Assembly (NCBI RefSeq): GCF_900187035.1
Contig: NZ_LT906446.1
Span: 1,550,001-1,614,000, forward strand
DNA from: Megamonas hypermegale
GTDB taxonomy: Bacteria > Bacillota > Negativicutes > Selenomonadales > Selenomonadaceae
Length of the DNA: 64,000 nucleotides
Direction of reading: 5' to 3'
The notes below the pieces were generated by a model. The model saw nothing but the letters and a program-made list of their open reading frames with translations. It made no database searches and had not been told where the DNA came from. The position numbers and the translations under genes were made by a program. The stretch's first letter is position 1. Every line of letters begins with the position of its first letter. Below, piece by piece: positions 1-8,478 of the stretch.

Positions 1-390
1 GATAGAATTGCCAATCAAAGACGCAATTTACTACATCAAGTAACATGTCAACTTATCAGAAACTACGATGTAATCTGTCTTGAAGATTTGCAAGTTGAAA
101 ACATGATGAAAAATCATAAATTAGCAAGAAATATAGCTGATGTCAGTTGGTCAGAGTTTATGAGACAACTAACATATAAAGCCAAATGGTTTGGCAGGGT
201 TATTGTCAAAATAGATAAATTTTATCCTTCAAGCCAATTATGTCATATTTGTGGGTATAAAAATACTGAAGTAAAAAACTTAAATGTTAGAAAGTGGAAC
301 TGTCCTGAATGTAAAACACATCACGATAGAGATGTAAATGCAGCTATAAATATTAGAAATGAAGGATTAAGAATATTAAACATAGCTTAA
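1..390 (+). CDS. tnpB: TnpB (IS200/IS605 family RNA-guided nuclease), C-terminal part
   Basis: The reading frame is open from base 1, so the N-terminus lies outside the window. The visible 129 residues hold the end of the RuvC-like nuclease fold: an acidic position in [12 protein letters not shown], a four-Cys zinc ribbon (CHICG then CPEC) and the closing [10 protein letters not shown] motif with the last catalytic Asp. TnpB proteins are programmable nucleases guided by an omega RNA made from the element's right end. They promote retention of the transposon rather than transposition itself. Whether tnpA and the N-terminal catalytic Asp are intact cannot be seen. Family assignment is secure. 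Confidence 0.93.
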   Translation, partial: DRIANQRRNLLHQVTCQLIRNYDVICLEDLQVENMMKNHKLARNIADVSWSEFMRQLTYKAKWFGRVIVKIDKFYPSSQLCHICGYKNTEVKNLNVRKWNCPECKTHHDRDVNAAINIRNEGLRILNIA

Positions 391-500
391 TCTTGAATAA
401 CATATACAAGAACCGTAGGAACTATGGGGATAGCTCGGAGATACTGTATTCGTTAGAATACTTGACCGAGAACCCTGCGACTTTAGTCGTGGGAGGTTCA
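391..500 (+). ncRNA. Candidate omega RNA scaffold and right end of the IS605-type element
   Basis: Directly after the tnpB stop, the DNA is rich in short inverted repeats: GTATTC/GAATAC (about 450-465), CTCGG/CCGAG around it, and CGAC-TTTA-GTCG inside a CCC/GGG stem (about 473-492), ending in GGTTCA. A folded right end overlapping or following tnpB is the known source of the guide-bearing omega RNA. The scaffold would end near 500 and the bases after it would be the guide. The exact end is inferred. Confidence 0.6.
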
Positions 501-540
501 GAGTATTCTTATGTATATATTATAAAGGTAGGTTGATAAC

Positions 541-1041
541 ATGATTGCTGACAGCACAAATTTTGAGCTTACAGATGAATTAAAAGAAAAAATCAAAAAT
601 ATCATTGCAGCTCATGATTATGATTTCACTCAAATTGTTGGTATATTAGTTGAAGTCCAACAGGAAATTCCTCAGCATTATATTCCAAAAATCGTAGCGT
701 ATTATATTGCTGAAAATTTACCTGATGTTAAAGTATCCGTTATCTATGATTGCATCACTTTCTATGATGCTCTCTCTGATAAACCACGTGGCCGTTATCC
801 AATCGAAGTTTGCGATAATATCGCTTGCAAAGTAAACAACAATCAGTTTTTAATTGATACTCTACAAAAACTTTTAAATATCGGTTTTGATAGTGTAACA
901 TATGATGGAAGATTTACCCTTGAAAAAGTATCATGTTTCGGTGCCTGTGATAAAGCTCCTGCTGTAAGAATTAACGGTCAGGTTTATGGCAATCTCGACA
1001 GCGAAGAAAAAATCAGAGCATTACTCGAAAAATTTATCTAA
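541..1041 (+). CDS. NADH-dependent [FeFe] hydrogenase, NuoE-like [2Fe-2S] subunit
   Basis: This 166-residue protein belongs to the NuoE/HndA/HydC family. An N-terminal helical bundle is followed by a thioredoxin-like [2Fe-2S] domain with Cys91, Cys96, Cys132 and Cys136 (CDNIAC and CFGAC). It passes electrons between the flavin subunit and the catalytic subunit of a soluble, NAD(P)-linked hydrogenase. It is the first gene of a six-gene plus-strand cluster (541-7835). A good ribosome site (AAAGGTAGG) precedes the ATG. Only about 40 bp separate its start from the transposon end upstream, so its promoter must lie in that gap or inside the element. Confidence 0.93.
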   Translation: MIADSTNFELTDELKEKIKNIIAAHDYDFTQIVGILVEVQQEIPQHYIPKIVAYYIAENLPDVKVSVIYDCITFYDALSDKPRGRYPIEVCDNIACKVNNNQFLIDTLQKLLNIGFDSVTYDGRFTLEKVSCFGACDKAPAVRINGQVYGNLDSEEKIRALLEKFI

Positions 1042-1074
1042 TCAAAATCTAGGGAAAGGCAGGGTTTTTATTAT

Positions 1075-2316
1075 ATGAGTACAGTACAGTACATAACCGA
1101 AAATTTTGGCAAATATGATGTATTTTCTATTGAATCTTATATGAACATTGGCGGTTTTTCTGCTTTAAAAAAAGCTGTAACTATGGACGGCGATGATATT
1201 GCTGCTCTTTTGAGTGAAGCAAAAATCAAAGGTCGTGGTGGTGCAGCTTATCCAATGGGACGCAAATGGTCACAGGCTCGCGCTGTTCCGCGCCCACATC
1301 ACTGCGTTATTTGTAATGCTGATGAAGGCGAAACTTGCACATTTAAAGACCGTGAACTCATCACAAATGACCCATTTAATTTAATCGAAGCTATTATCAT
1401 TGCTGGCTGGGCAGTAAACGCAGAAGATGGTTATATCTATATGCGCGCTGAATACAGCCATCTTCGTCCACGCCTTTTAAATGCCATAAAACAAGCAGAA
1501 GAAAATGGCTTTTTGGGCAAAAATATCTTAGGCACAGGCTGGGATTATAAAATTCATCTCTACACTGGTGCTGGTGCTTATGTATGTGGCGAAGGTACTG
1601 CGCTTATCCGTTCTATGGAAGGAAAAGCCGGTCGTCCACGCATGAAACCGCCATTTATGAAACAAAGTGGTTTATTCGCTCGTCCAACTTGCATGAATAA
1701 CGTTGAAAGTTTATCTATCGTACCACATCTCTTACGCGATAGCGCTAAAACTTATATGAAATACGGTGTAGGCGAGTCACTCGGCACAAAACTCGTCAGC
1801 GTTGGTGGCAATGTAAAAAAACCTGGTGTTTATGAAATTCCTTTTGGCACAACTATTCGCGAAATCATTTATGATATGGCTGGCGGTATTCAAGGCGATA
1901 GAAATATTCAATTAATCCAGTTCGGTGGAGCTTCTGGTAAAATCGCTGACAGCAGTGTTTTAGATGTACCTTATACTTATGAAGATTTTGATAAACACGA
2001 TTTAATCATCGGTTCTGGTTCTATACTCGTAATTGATGAACGCACTTCTGTAATTGATTTTCTACGCTATACACAAGATTTCTTCTTACATGAAAGTTGC
2101 GGTCAATGCACACCATGCCGTGAAGGTAATCGCCATATTAAGATGTTCTTGGATAAAATCAAAGCTGGCACTCATACACAGGAAGATTTAAAGACAATGG
2201 CTACATTTGCTAAAGTCATGCCTATGTCTTCATTATGCGGTCTTGGCGAAACGGCACAAAATGCTTTAAAATCCGCTATGAAAATATTCCCTGATGTATT
2301 TAAAGTCAACGAATAG
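1075..2316 (+). CDS. NADH-dependent [FeFe] hydrogenase, NuoF-like FMN/NAD subunit
   Basis: The 413-residue protein matches NuoF/HndC/HydB. It has the glycine-rich FMN and NAD(H) site (KGRGGAAYPMGRKWS, residues 52-66; NADEGE, 81-86; YTGAGAYVCGEGTALI, 163-178) and a [4Fe-4S] site of Cys342, Cys345, Cys348 and Cys388. It oxidises NAD(P)H or reduces NAD(P)+ at FMN. Compared with electron-bifurcating HydB proteins it lacks both the N-terminal thioredoxin-like domain and the C-terminal two-cluster ferredoxin domain. It ends in the short tail after Cys388. That reduced form resembles HydB of non-bifurcating NADH-dependent enzymes. The gap to the next gene is 15 nt. Confidence 0.93.
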   Translation: MSTVQYITENFGKYDVFSIESYMNIGGFSALKKAVTMDGDDIAALLSEAKIKGRGGAAYPMGRKWSQARAVPRPHHCVICNADEGETCTFKDRELITNDPFNLIEAIIIAGWAVNAEDGYIYMRAEYSHLRPRLLNAIKQAEENGFLGKNILGTGWDYKIHLYTGAGAYVCGEGTALIRSMEGKAGRPRMKPPFMKQSGLFARPTCMNNVESLSIVPHLLRDSAKTYMKYGVGESLGTKLVSVGGNVKKPGVYEIPFGTTIREIIYDMAGGIQGDRNIQLIQFGGASGKIADSSVLDVPYTYEDFDKHDLIIGSGSILVIDERTSVIDFLRYTQDFFLHESCGQCTPCREGNRHIKMFLDKIKAGTHTQEDLKTMATFAKVMPMSSLCGLGETAQNALKSAMKIFPDVFKVNE

Positions 2317-2331
2317 GAGGAGCTATAGTTA

Positions 2332-4074
2332 ATGGAAGAATTAATCCATCTTAAAATAAATAATATGCCTGTAACTGTAAAAAAAGGCACAAAAATCCTT
2401 GAAGCGGCTCGCATGCTTCATATCGATATTCCACATTTATGTTACCATCCTGACCAAAAAATTAAAGCTAGATGCCGTATTTGCTCCGTTGAAGTAGTGG
2501 GCAAACGCCGTCTATTAGCTGCTTGCTCTACAGAATGTTGGGAAGGCATGGAAGTATATACAGATACTCAAGTAGTTCGCGATACACAGCGTGGCATTTT
2601 ACAGCTCATAATGGCTGACCATGAAGAAAACTGCCTCACTTGCCCACGTAATGGCAATTGTGTATTGCAAGACCTTTGCAGTCGTTTCAATGTATTAAAA
2701 CCAAAAATTCCACATGTAAGCAAACCACAGCCAAAATTTGGCAACAATCCAAGTCTTTTACATGACCCAGAAAAATGCGTAAAATGCGGTCGTTGTATCC
2801 GTGCTTGTAAAGATATTCAAGGCATTGAAGTCCTCGGCTTTGCTGGTCGTAGCACTGATATCCATATAACAACACCATTTAACGATGAATTCAATAACAC
2901 ACAATGCGTTCTCTGCGGTCAATGCTCTTTAGCTTGCCCTGTTGGCGCGCTCGTTGAAAAAGACGATACTGAACGCGTACTCGATGCAATTTTCGACCCT
3001 GATAAAATCGTAATCGTTCAGACTGCTCCAAGCGTGCGCGTTGCTTTAGGTGATGCCTTTGGCTTACCAAAAGGAAGTATCGTAACTAAAAAAATGGTTA
3101 CAGCTCTTCGCATGATTGGTTTTGATAAAGTATTTGATACAAATTATGGCGCTGACCTCACTATCACAGAAGAAGCTAACGAATTAATCGAACGCATTAA
3201 GTCTGGTCAAAAAATGCCAATGGCTACATCTTGCTGTCCTGGCTGGGTAAATTATGTAGAAAAACATTATCCTGATTTACTCGACCATTTATCTACAACA
3301 AAATCTCCAATGCAGATTTTCTCTGCTATCACTAAAACGCACTACGCTCAACAAAAACATATTGACCCGAAAAAAATCTTCACAGTTGCCGTTATGCCAT
3401 GTATTGCTAAAAAATATGAAATCACTCGCCCTGAAATGGGACGTGATGGCTACCAAGATACTGATGCTGTTATCACTACACGTGGCTTAATCAAACTCAT
3501 AAAATACATCGGTATTGATTTCAACAACTTACCAGAAAGTGAATTCGATAACCCAATGGGTGAAGCAACTGGTGCAGCTGCTATTTTCGGTACTACTGGT
3601 GGCGTTATGGAAGCAGCACTTCGCACAACATACGAATGGCTTACTGGCAAAGAAATGCAAAATGTAGAATACACTCCTGTTCGCGGTTTTGACGGCATCA
3701 AAGAAGCTGAAATAAATATTGACGGCAAAAAAATCCGTATAGCTGTTGCTCATACGCTCAAAAACGCTAAAGTAATCATGGATAAAATACGTGCTGGCGA
3801 ATGCGAATATGATTTCTTTGAAGTGATGGCTTGTCCTGGTGGTTGCCTCGGCGGTGGCGGTCAACCTGTAGACACTACTATGGCTGTAAATAAAAAACGT
3901 ATGGAAGCACTCTACACTATAGATAAAAATACTAAATACCGCAAATCACATGAAAATCCTTATTTGAAGAAACTTTACGCTGAATTCTTAGAAAAACCAG
4001 GTAGTAAAATCGCTCATGAACTCTTGCATACACATTACCATGCTAGAAAAAAGATGTACGATTTTGATAAATAA
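2332..4074 (+). CDS. hydA: [FeFe] hydrogenase catalytic subunit HydA/HndD-like
   Basis: This 580-residue M3-type [FeFe] hydrogenase makes or consumes H2. In order it shows a plant-ferredoxin [2Fe-2S] domain (Cys37, 48, 51, 65), a His-Cys3 [4Fe-4S] site (His97, Cys101, 104, 110) and a two-cluster ferredoxin domain (Cys149/152/155/159 and 192/195/198/202). The H-cluster domain follows, with TSCCPGW (Cys301 proton transfer, Cys302 ligand), MPC (Cys357) and ACPGGC (Cys501, Cys505). The small-subunit-like domain closes the C-terminus. There is no extra C-terminal [2Fe-2S] domain like that of Thermotoga HydA. All catalytic residues are present. It ends 2 nt before hydE. Confidence 0.96.
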   Translation: MEELIHLKINNMPVTVKKGTKILEAARMLHIDIPHLCYHPDQKIKARCRICSVEVVGKRRLLAACSTECWEGMEVYTDTQVVRDTQRGILQLIMADHEENCLTCPRNGNCVLQDLCSRFNVLKPKIPHVSKPQPKFGNNPSLLHDPEKCVKCGRCIRACKDIQGIEVLGFAGRSTDIHITTPFNDEFNNTQCVLCGQCSLACPVGALVEKDDTERVLDAIFDPDKIVIVQTAPSVRVALGDAFGLPKGSIVTKKMVTALRMIGFDKVFDTNYGADLTITEEANELIERIKSGQKMPMATSCCPGWVNYVEKHYPDLLDHLSTTKSPMQIFSAITKTHYAQQKHIDPKKIFTVAVMPCIAKKYEITRPEMGRDGYQDTDAVITTRGLIKLIKYIGIDFNNLPESEFDNPMGEATGAAAIFGTTGGVMEAALRTTYEWLTGKEMQNVEYTPVRGFDGIKEAEINIDGKKIRIAVAHTLKNAKVIMDKIRAGECEYDFFEVMACPGGCLGGGGQPVDTTMAVNKKRMEALYTIDKNTKYRKSHENPYLKKLYAEFLEKPGSKIAHELLHTHYHARKKMYDFDK

Positions 4075-4076
4075 TC

Positions 4077-5144
4077 ATGAATAAAACTAAATCCTATAAA
4101 ATAATTGATGAATTAGTAGTCAACCCCTCTTTTAACGAAGGCGATATTCAATCAATCTTAGAGGATTTACGAAATGAAAATTATACAGGGCCGCTTAGCG
4201 AATATTTATTTGCGGCGGCTCGTTTCGTTCGTGAACCTCATTACGGTCATAAAGTATTTTTGCGTGGCTTGATTGAATTTACCAATTACTGCAAAAACGA
4301 TTGTTATTATTGTGGTATTCGTCGCTCTAACAGTAAAGCCACTCGCTATCGCCTATCATTAGAGGATATTTTACTTTGTTGTAAAATTGGCTACAATAAC
4401 GGACTTCGCACCTTCGTCTTACAAGGTGGCGAAGATATGTATTTCACCACTTCAAGAGTAGTAGATATCGTTTCTGCTATCAAAAAAAATTATCCTGATT
4501 GTGCTATTACACTTTCCATCGGTGAAAAAGATTTAGCTGATTATAAAGCGTATTTTAAAGCCGGAGCCGATAGATTTTTACTGCGCCATGAAACGGCTGA
4601 CTATAGTCACTACGCAAAACTTCACCCTGCTGAAATGAACTTCGCACATCGCATGCAGTGCTTACAAGAATTAAAAGATATCGGCTTTCAAGTCGGCGCT
4701 GGCATGATGATTGGTTCACCGTATCAAACAATGAACAATTTAATCACTGATTTAAAATTTCTAAGCAATTTTAAACCGCATATGATAGGAATGGGGCCTT
4801 TTATACCTCATAATCAAACGCCATTTAAAGACCGATTAGCTGGAAGTGTACCACTCACACTCGTGATATTATCTTTGGTGCGCCTCTTACTGCCTAAAGT
4901 ATTATTACCAGCTACAACAGCACTTGCTACACTGAGTGAAAACGGCACAATAAAAGGATTAGAAGCTGGTGCTAATGTCATAATGCCGAATATTTCTCCT
5001 ATTGACATTAGAAATCTATATACTCTATATAACAACAAGAAAATAACGGGCGGTGAGTCGCTTGAAGGCATTAACAAATTAAAAGACATGCTAAATGCTC
5101 ACGGTTATCAAGCAGTCGCAACTCGTGGAGATAGTTTAATATAG
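4077..5144 (+). CDS. hydE: [FeFe] hydrogenase H-cluster radical SAM maturase HydE
   Basis: The 355-residue radical SAM enzyme has the CxxxCxxC cluster motif at Cys72, Cys76 and Cys79 (CKNDCYYCG), the GGED segment that contacts AdoMet and a TIM-barrel length typical of HydE. HydE acts on the product of HydG to build the dithiolate-bridged di-iron part of the H-cluster. The start codon follows the hydA stop by 2 nt, so translation is probably coupled. BioB, the nearest relative, is excluded by context and by the adjacent HydG and HydF. Confidence 0.94.
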   Translation: MNKTKSYKIIDELVVNPSFNEGDIQSILEDLRNENYTGPLSEYLFAAARFVREPHYGHKVFLRGLIEFTNYCKNDCYYCGIRRSNSKATRYRLSLEDILLCCKIGYNNGLRTFVLQGGEDMYFTTSRVVDIVSAIKKNYPDCAITLSIGEKDLADYKAYFKAGADRFLLRHETADYSHYAKLHPAEMNFAHRMQCLQELKDIGFQVGAGMMIGSPYQTMNNLITDLKFLSNFKPHMIGMGPFIPHNQTPFKDRLAGSVPLTLVILSLVRLLLPKVLLPATTALATLSENGTIKGLEAGANVIMPNISPIDIRNLYTLYNNKKITGGESLEGINKLKDMLNAHGYQAVATRGDSLI

Positions 5145-5192
5145 ATATCAATATTTAAATACAATTATCAATAATATTTTTCAGAAAGAAGT

Positions 5193-6620
5193 ATGATAGC
5201 TTTGTACAATCCAAAATCTTCAAAAGCAGAAGAATTCATCAACCATGAAGAAATTCTCGCTACACTTGCTTATGCAGATGAAAACAAACACAATGCAACT
5301 TTAATCAAAGAAATTTTAGCTAAAGCTAAATTAGAAAAAGGCTTATCCCATCGTGAAGCTTCTGTACTTTTAGCTTGCGATATTCCTGAACTAAATGAAG
5401 AAATCTTCCATCTCGCTAAAAAAATCAAAGACGACTTTTACGGCGATAGAATTGTTTTATTCGCTCCGCTTTATCTTTCTAACTACTGCGTCAATGGCTG
5501 TGTTTATTGCCCATACCATGCAAAAAATAAACACATTCCACGCAAAAAATTAACTCAAGAAGATATTAAACGCGAAGTAATCGCACTTCAAGATATGGGA
5601 CATAAACGCTTAGCTCTAGAAACTGGCGAAGACCCTGTAAACAATCCAATTGAATACGTGCTTGAAAGCATCAAAACAATCTACAGCATAAAACACAAAA
5701 ACGGAGCAATCCGCCGTGTAAATGTCAACATCGCTGCAACAACTGTTGAAAATTATCGCAAATTAAAAGAAGCAGGCATTGGCACTTATATTCTTTTCCA
5801 AGAAACTTACCATAAAGAAAGCTATGAACAACTTCACCCAACAGGACCAAAACACGATTATGCATACCATACAGAAGCTATGGATAGAGCAATGGAAGGC
5901 GGTATCGATGATGTTGGCTGTGGCGTATTATTCGGTCTTGAAAAATATCGCTATGAATTTGCAGGATTACTAATGCACGCTGAACATCTTGAAGCTCGCT
6001 TCGGCGTTGGTCCTCATACCATCAGCGTTCCACGCATTCGCCGTGCTGATGATATCGACCCATCTACTTTTGATAATGGCATTGATGATGATACTTTTGC
6101 TAAAATTGTCGCTTGTATTCGCGTTGCTGTACCATATACAGGAATGATTGTATCAACACGCGAAAGCCAAAAATGCCGTGAACGTGTACTTCAACTCGGT
6201 ATCTCTCAAATCAGCGGTGGTTCTCGCACTAGCGTTGGCGGTTATGCTGAAAAAGAATTACCAGAAGAAAATTCCAGTCAATTCGATGTAAGCGATAATA
6301 GAACGCTTGATGAAGTAGTAAATTGGCTCATGAAGCAAGACTTTGTTCCAAGCTTCTGCACAGCTTGCTATCGTGCCGGTCGTGTCGGCGATAGATTTAT
6401 GAGCTTGTGCAAGAGCGGTCAAATCTCTAATTGCTGTTTGCCAAATGCTTTAATGACTTTAAAAGAATACCTTTGCGATTATGCTAGTGAAGATACTAAA
6501 AATACTGGCAATGCTTTAATCGCAAAACAAATTCCATTGATAAAAAGTGATAAAGTACGCGCTATCGTAGAAAAACAACTTCATTTAATCGAAGACGGAC
6601 AACGCGATTTCAGATTTTAA
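5193..6620 (+). CDS. hydG: [FeFe] hydrogenase radical SAM maturase HydG (tyrosine lyase)
   Basis: HydG cleaves tyrosine to p-cresol and makes the CO and CN ligands of the H-cluster. The 475-residue protein has the radical SAM motif CVNGCVYC (Cys99, 103, 106). Its C-terminal auxiliary cluster motif has the HydG-specific CX2CX22C spacing, beginning at CTAC and ending at the second Cys of NCC. That spacing separates it from the related tyrosine lyase ThiH. It follows hydE by 48 nt and precedes hydF by 15 nt. Confidence 0.95.
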   Translation: MIALYNPKSSKAEEFINHEEILATLAYADENKHNATLIKEILAKAKLEKGLSHREASVLLACDIPELNEEIFHLAKKIKDDFYGDRIVLFAPLYLSNYCVNGCVYCPYHAKNKHIPRKKLTQEDIKREVIALQDMGHKRLALETGEDPVNNPIEYVLESIKTIYSIKHKNGAIRRVNVNIAATTVENYRKLKEAGIGTYILFQETYHKESYEQLHPTGPKHDYAYHTEAMDRAMEGGIDDVGCGVLFGLEKYRYEFAGLLMHAEHLEARFGVGPHTISVPRIRRADDIDPSTFDNGIDDDTFAKIVACIRVAVPYTGMIVSTRESQKCRERVLQLGISQISGGSRTSVGGYAEKELPEENSSQFDVSDNRTLDEVVNWLMKQDFVPSFCTACYRAGRVGDRFMSLCKSGQISNCCLPNALMTLKEYLCDYASEDTKNTGNALIAKQIPLIKSDKVRAIVEKQLHLIEDGQRDFRF

Positions 6621-6635
6621 GCGAGGTATTTTCTC

Positions 6636-7835
6636 ATGGATTTAAATCAAACACCATCAGCTAACCGCATTCACATTGCATTTTTCGGCATGCGCAATGC
6701 TGGCAAATCAAGTCTTATGAATGCCGTTACCGGTCAAAATCTAGCCGTTGTATCTGATGTAAAAGGAACGACAACTGACCCTGTTTTAAAATCAATGGAA
6801 CTTTTACCACTCGGCCCTGTAACCATCATTGATACGGCTGGGCTTGATGATACAGGAGCTCTCGGCAAATTGCGCACAGAAAAAACCATGCAAATACTGC
6901 GCAAAACAGATATTGCCGTGCTCGTAGTTGATAGCACTTGCGGTATTTCATTTTTTGATGAAGAAATTTTAAATTTAATCATAAAGCAAAAAATACCGTA
7001 TGTAATCGCCTATAACAAAATAGATTTACAAAAATCTTTAAAACAGCAATTACAAACAGATGAACACACTATTTTTGTCAGTGCATCAACTGGTGAAGGC
7101 ATTCATGAACTAAAAGAAAAATTAGCTCATTTCACAAAGACAAAACAAGAAAAATTCATTTTAAAAGATATTGTAGCGCCAAAAGATGTCGTCGTTCTCG
7201 TAATTCCAATCGATAAAGCGGCACCAAAAGGACGACTCATCTTACCGCAACAGCAAGTAATCCGTGAATTACTCGATATCGGTGCAACTGCCGTCATGAC
7301 GCAAGACGATAATTTACTAAACACACTCAATAATTTAAAAGAAAAACCTCGCCTTGTGATAACCGATAGTCAAGCATTTGCCAAAGTCAATAAGATTGTA
7401 CCTAAAGACATAGAACTGACTTCTTTTTCTATTTTGTTTTCCCGCTATAAAGGAAATCTACAAAGACAAGTTCAAGCTGTTAAAGTCCTCGATACAATCA
7501 AAGACCACGACAAAATCTTAATAGCTGAAGGTTGCACACATCACCGCCAATGCGATGATATCGGCACAGTAAAATTGCCAAACTGGATACGCAATTATAC
7601 TAAAGCAAATCCAGATTTCACCTTTACTTCTGGCACTGAATTTCCTCAAGATGTATCTTCATACAAATTGATAATTCACTGCGGTGGCTGTATGCTCAAT
7701 GAACGTGAAATGCAAGCGAGATTAAAAATTGCTCAAAGCCAAAACATTCCTATGAGCAATTACGGAACAATTATCGCTTATGTAAACGGCATCTTACAGC
7801 GCACTATTCAACCACTTCATTTCTTTGATAAATAA
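6636..7835 (+). CDS. hydF: [FeFe] hydrogenase maturation GTPase HydF
   Basis: HydF is the scaffold GTPase that carries the di-iron precursor and loads it into apo-HydA. The 399-residue protein has a P-loop (GMRNAGKSS, about residues 18-26), switch motif DTAGLDDTG and NKID in the N-terminal GTPase domain. A dimerisation region and a C-terminal [4Fe-4S] domain follow, with CTHH and HCGGC supplying the ligands. It is the last gene of the hydrogenase cluster. An intrinsic terminator lies directly behind it, so the cluster carries structural and maturation genes together. Confidence 0.95.
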   Translation: MDLNQTPSANRIHIAFFGMRNAGKSSLMNAVTGQNLAVVSDVKGTTTDPVLKSMELLPLGPVTIIDTAGLDDTGALGKLRTEKTMQILRKTDIAVLVVDSTCGISFFDEEILNLIIKQKIPYVIAYNKIDLQKSLKQQLQTDEHTIFVSASTGEGIHELKEKLAHFTKTKQEKFILKDIVAPKDVVVLVIPIDKAAPKGRLILPQQQVIRELLDIGATAVMTQDDNLLNTLNNLKEKPRLVITDSQAFAKVNKIVPKDIELTSFSILFSRYKGNLQRQVQAVKVLDTIKDHDKILIAEGCTHHRQCDDIGTVKLPNWIRNYTKANPDFTFTSGTEFPQDVSSYKLIIHCGGCMLNEREMQARLKIAQSQNIPMSNYGTIIAYVNGILQRTIQPLHFFDK

Positions 7836-7840
7836 TAAAA

Positions 7841-7870
7841 GCTCTAGGATAATCCTAGAGCCTTTCTTTT
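7841..7870 (+). terminator. Intrinsic terminator after hydF
   Basis: GCTCTAGGAT and AATCCTAGAGC form a 10-bp stem with almost no loop, followed by a T-rich run. It closes the hydrogenase operon and could also serve the convergent gene ending at 7899. Confidence 0.85.
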
Positions 7871-7898
7871 ATCTTTAAAATTTTAGTTTTGATTGCAA

Positions 7899-8366
7899 TT
7901 ATAATTTAATTCTATGTGCTACTGTTTTTATGACTTTAGCACTTTTTTTCTTAATACTGCGAAGTGGTCTAAGCGGTGCAATTCTAATTTTAATACGTGG
8001 TTTTACATCTTTAACCGTGCCAAAATCACCACGTTTTAAATAAGTCATTCTGATTTTTTCTGGCTTAACGATTTTTTTCAAAGCCTTCACGGCTTTTTCT
8101 GGTTTTCCATCTTCTGCACAAATAAAAATATCGCTTGATACATATTTTAATTCTGGATAAGTACGAATTACTGCATGACCTTCTTGTAATAAAATGAATA
8201 CCACTACTTCATTTTCATTCAAAATCTGAGCACGAACTTCAATAGGCGTGAAACCAGCCATATTCATGCCAACTTCTAAAGAATCTTTTAAGTCCATATA
8301 GTCATTCAAATTTTTATTTTTGCAATCGTACATATCTACTGTTAATTGTCTTGCTAAAATCTTCAC
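7899..8366 (-). CDS. AdoMet decarboxylase (SpeD/SpeH)-like protein lacking the pyruvoyl-forming Ser
   Basis: The 155-residue product follows the short prokaryotic AdoMet decarboxylase fold almost without gaps: an N-terminal strand with QLTVDMYDC, then EGHAVIRTYPE at 62-72 and DIFICAEDG at 79-87. In the Thermotoga enzyme the chain cuts itself before Ser63 to make the pyruvoyl cofactor, helped by His68, with Cys83 as a catalytic residue. Here position 63 is Gly (codon GGT), position 68 is Arg and Cys83 is kept. Self-processing in the usual way is therefore not expected. A basic C-terminal tail of about 30 residues is extra. No spermidine synthase gene lies nearby. It could be a non-enzymatic or altered-function paralogue. 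Fold assignment is firm; function is unknown. Confidence 0.75.
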   Translation of the reverse strand: MKILARQLTVDMYDCKNKNLNDYMDLKDSLEVGMNMAGFTPIEVRAQILNENEVVVFILLQEGHAVIRTYPELKYVSSDIFICAEDGKPEKAVKALKKIVKPEKIRMTYLKRGDFGTVKDVKPRIKIRIAPLRPLRSIKKKSAKVIKTVAHRIKL

Positions 8367-8478
8367 GGCATTCGCTCCCCGTCATAAATTCTAACAATAT
8401 TATATCATAGCGCCTAAAAATTATATACCATGTTATAATAATATAAATATATATTTTATGTAAGGAGTTGATATTACC

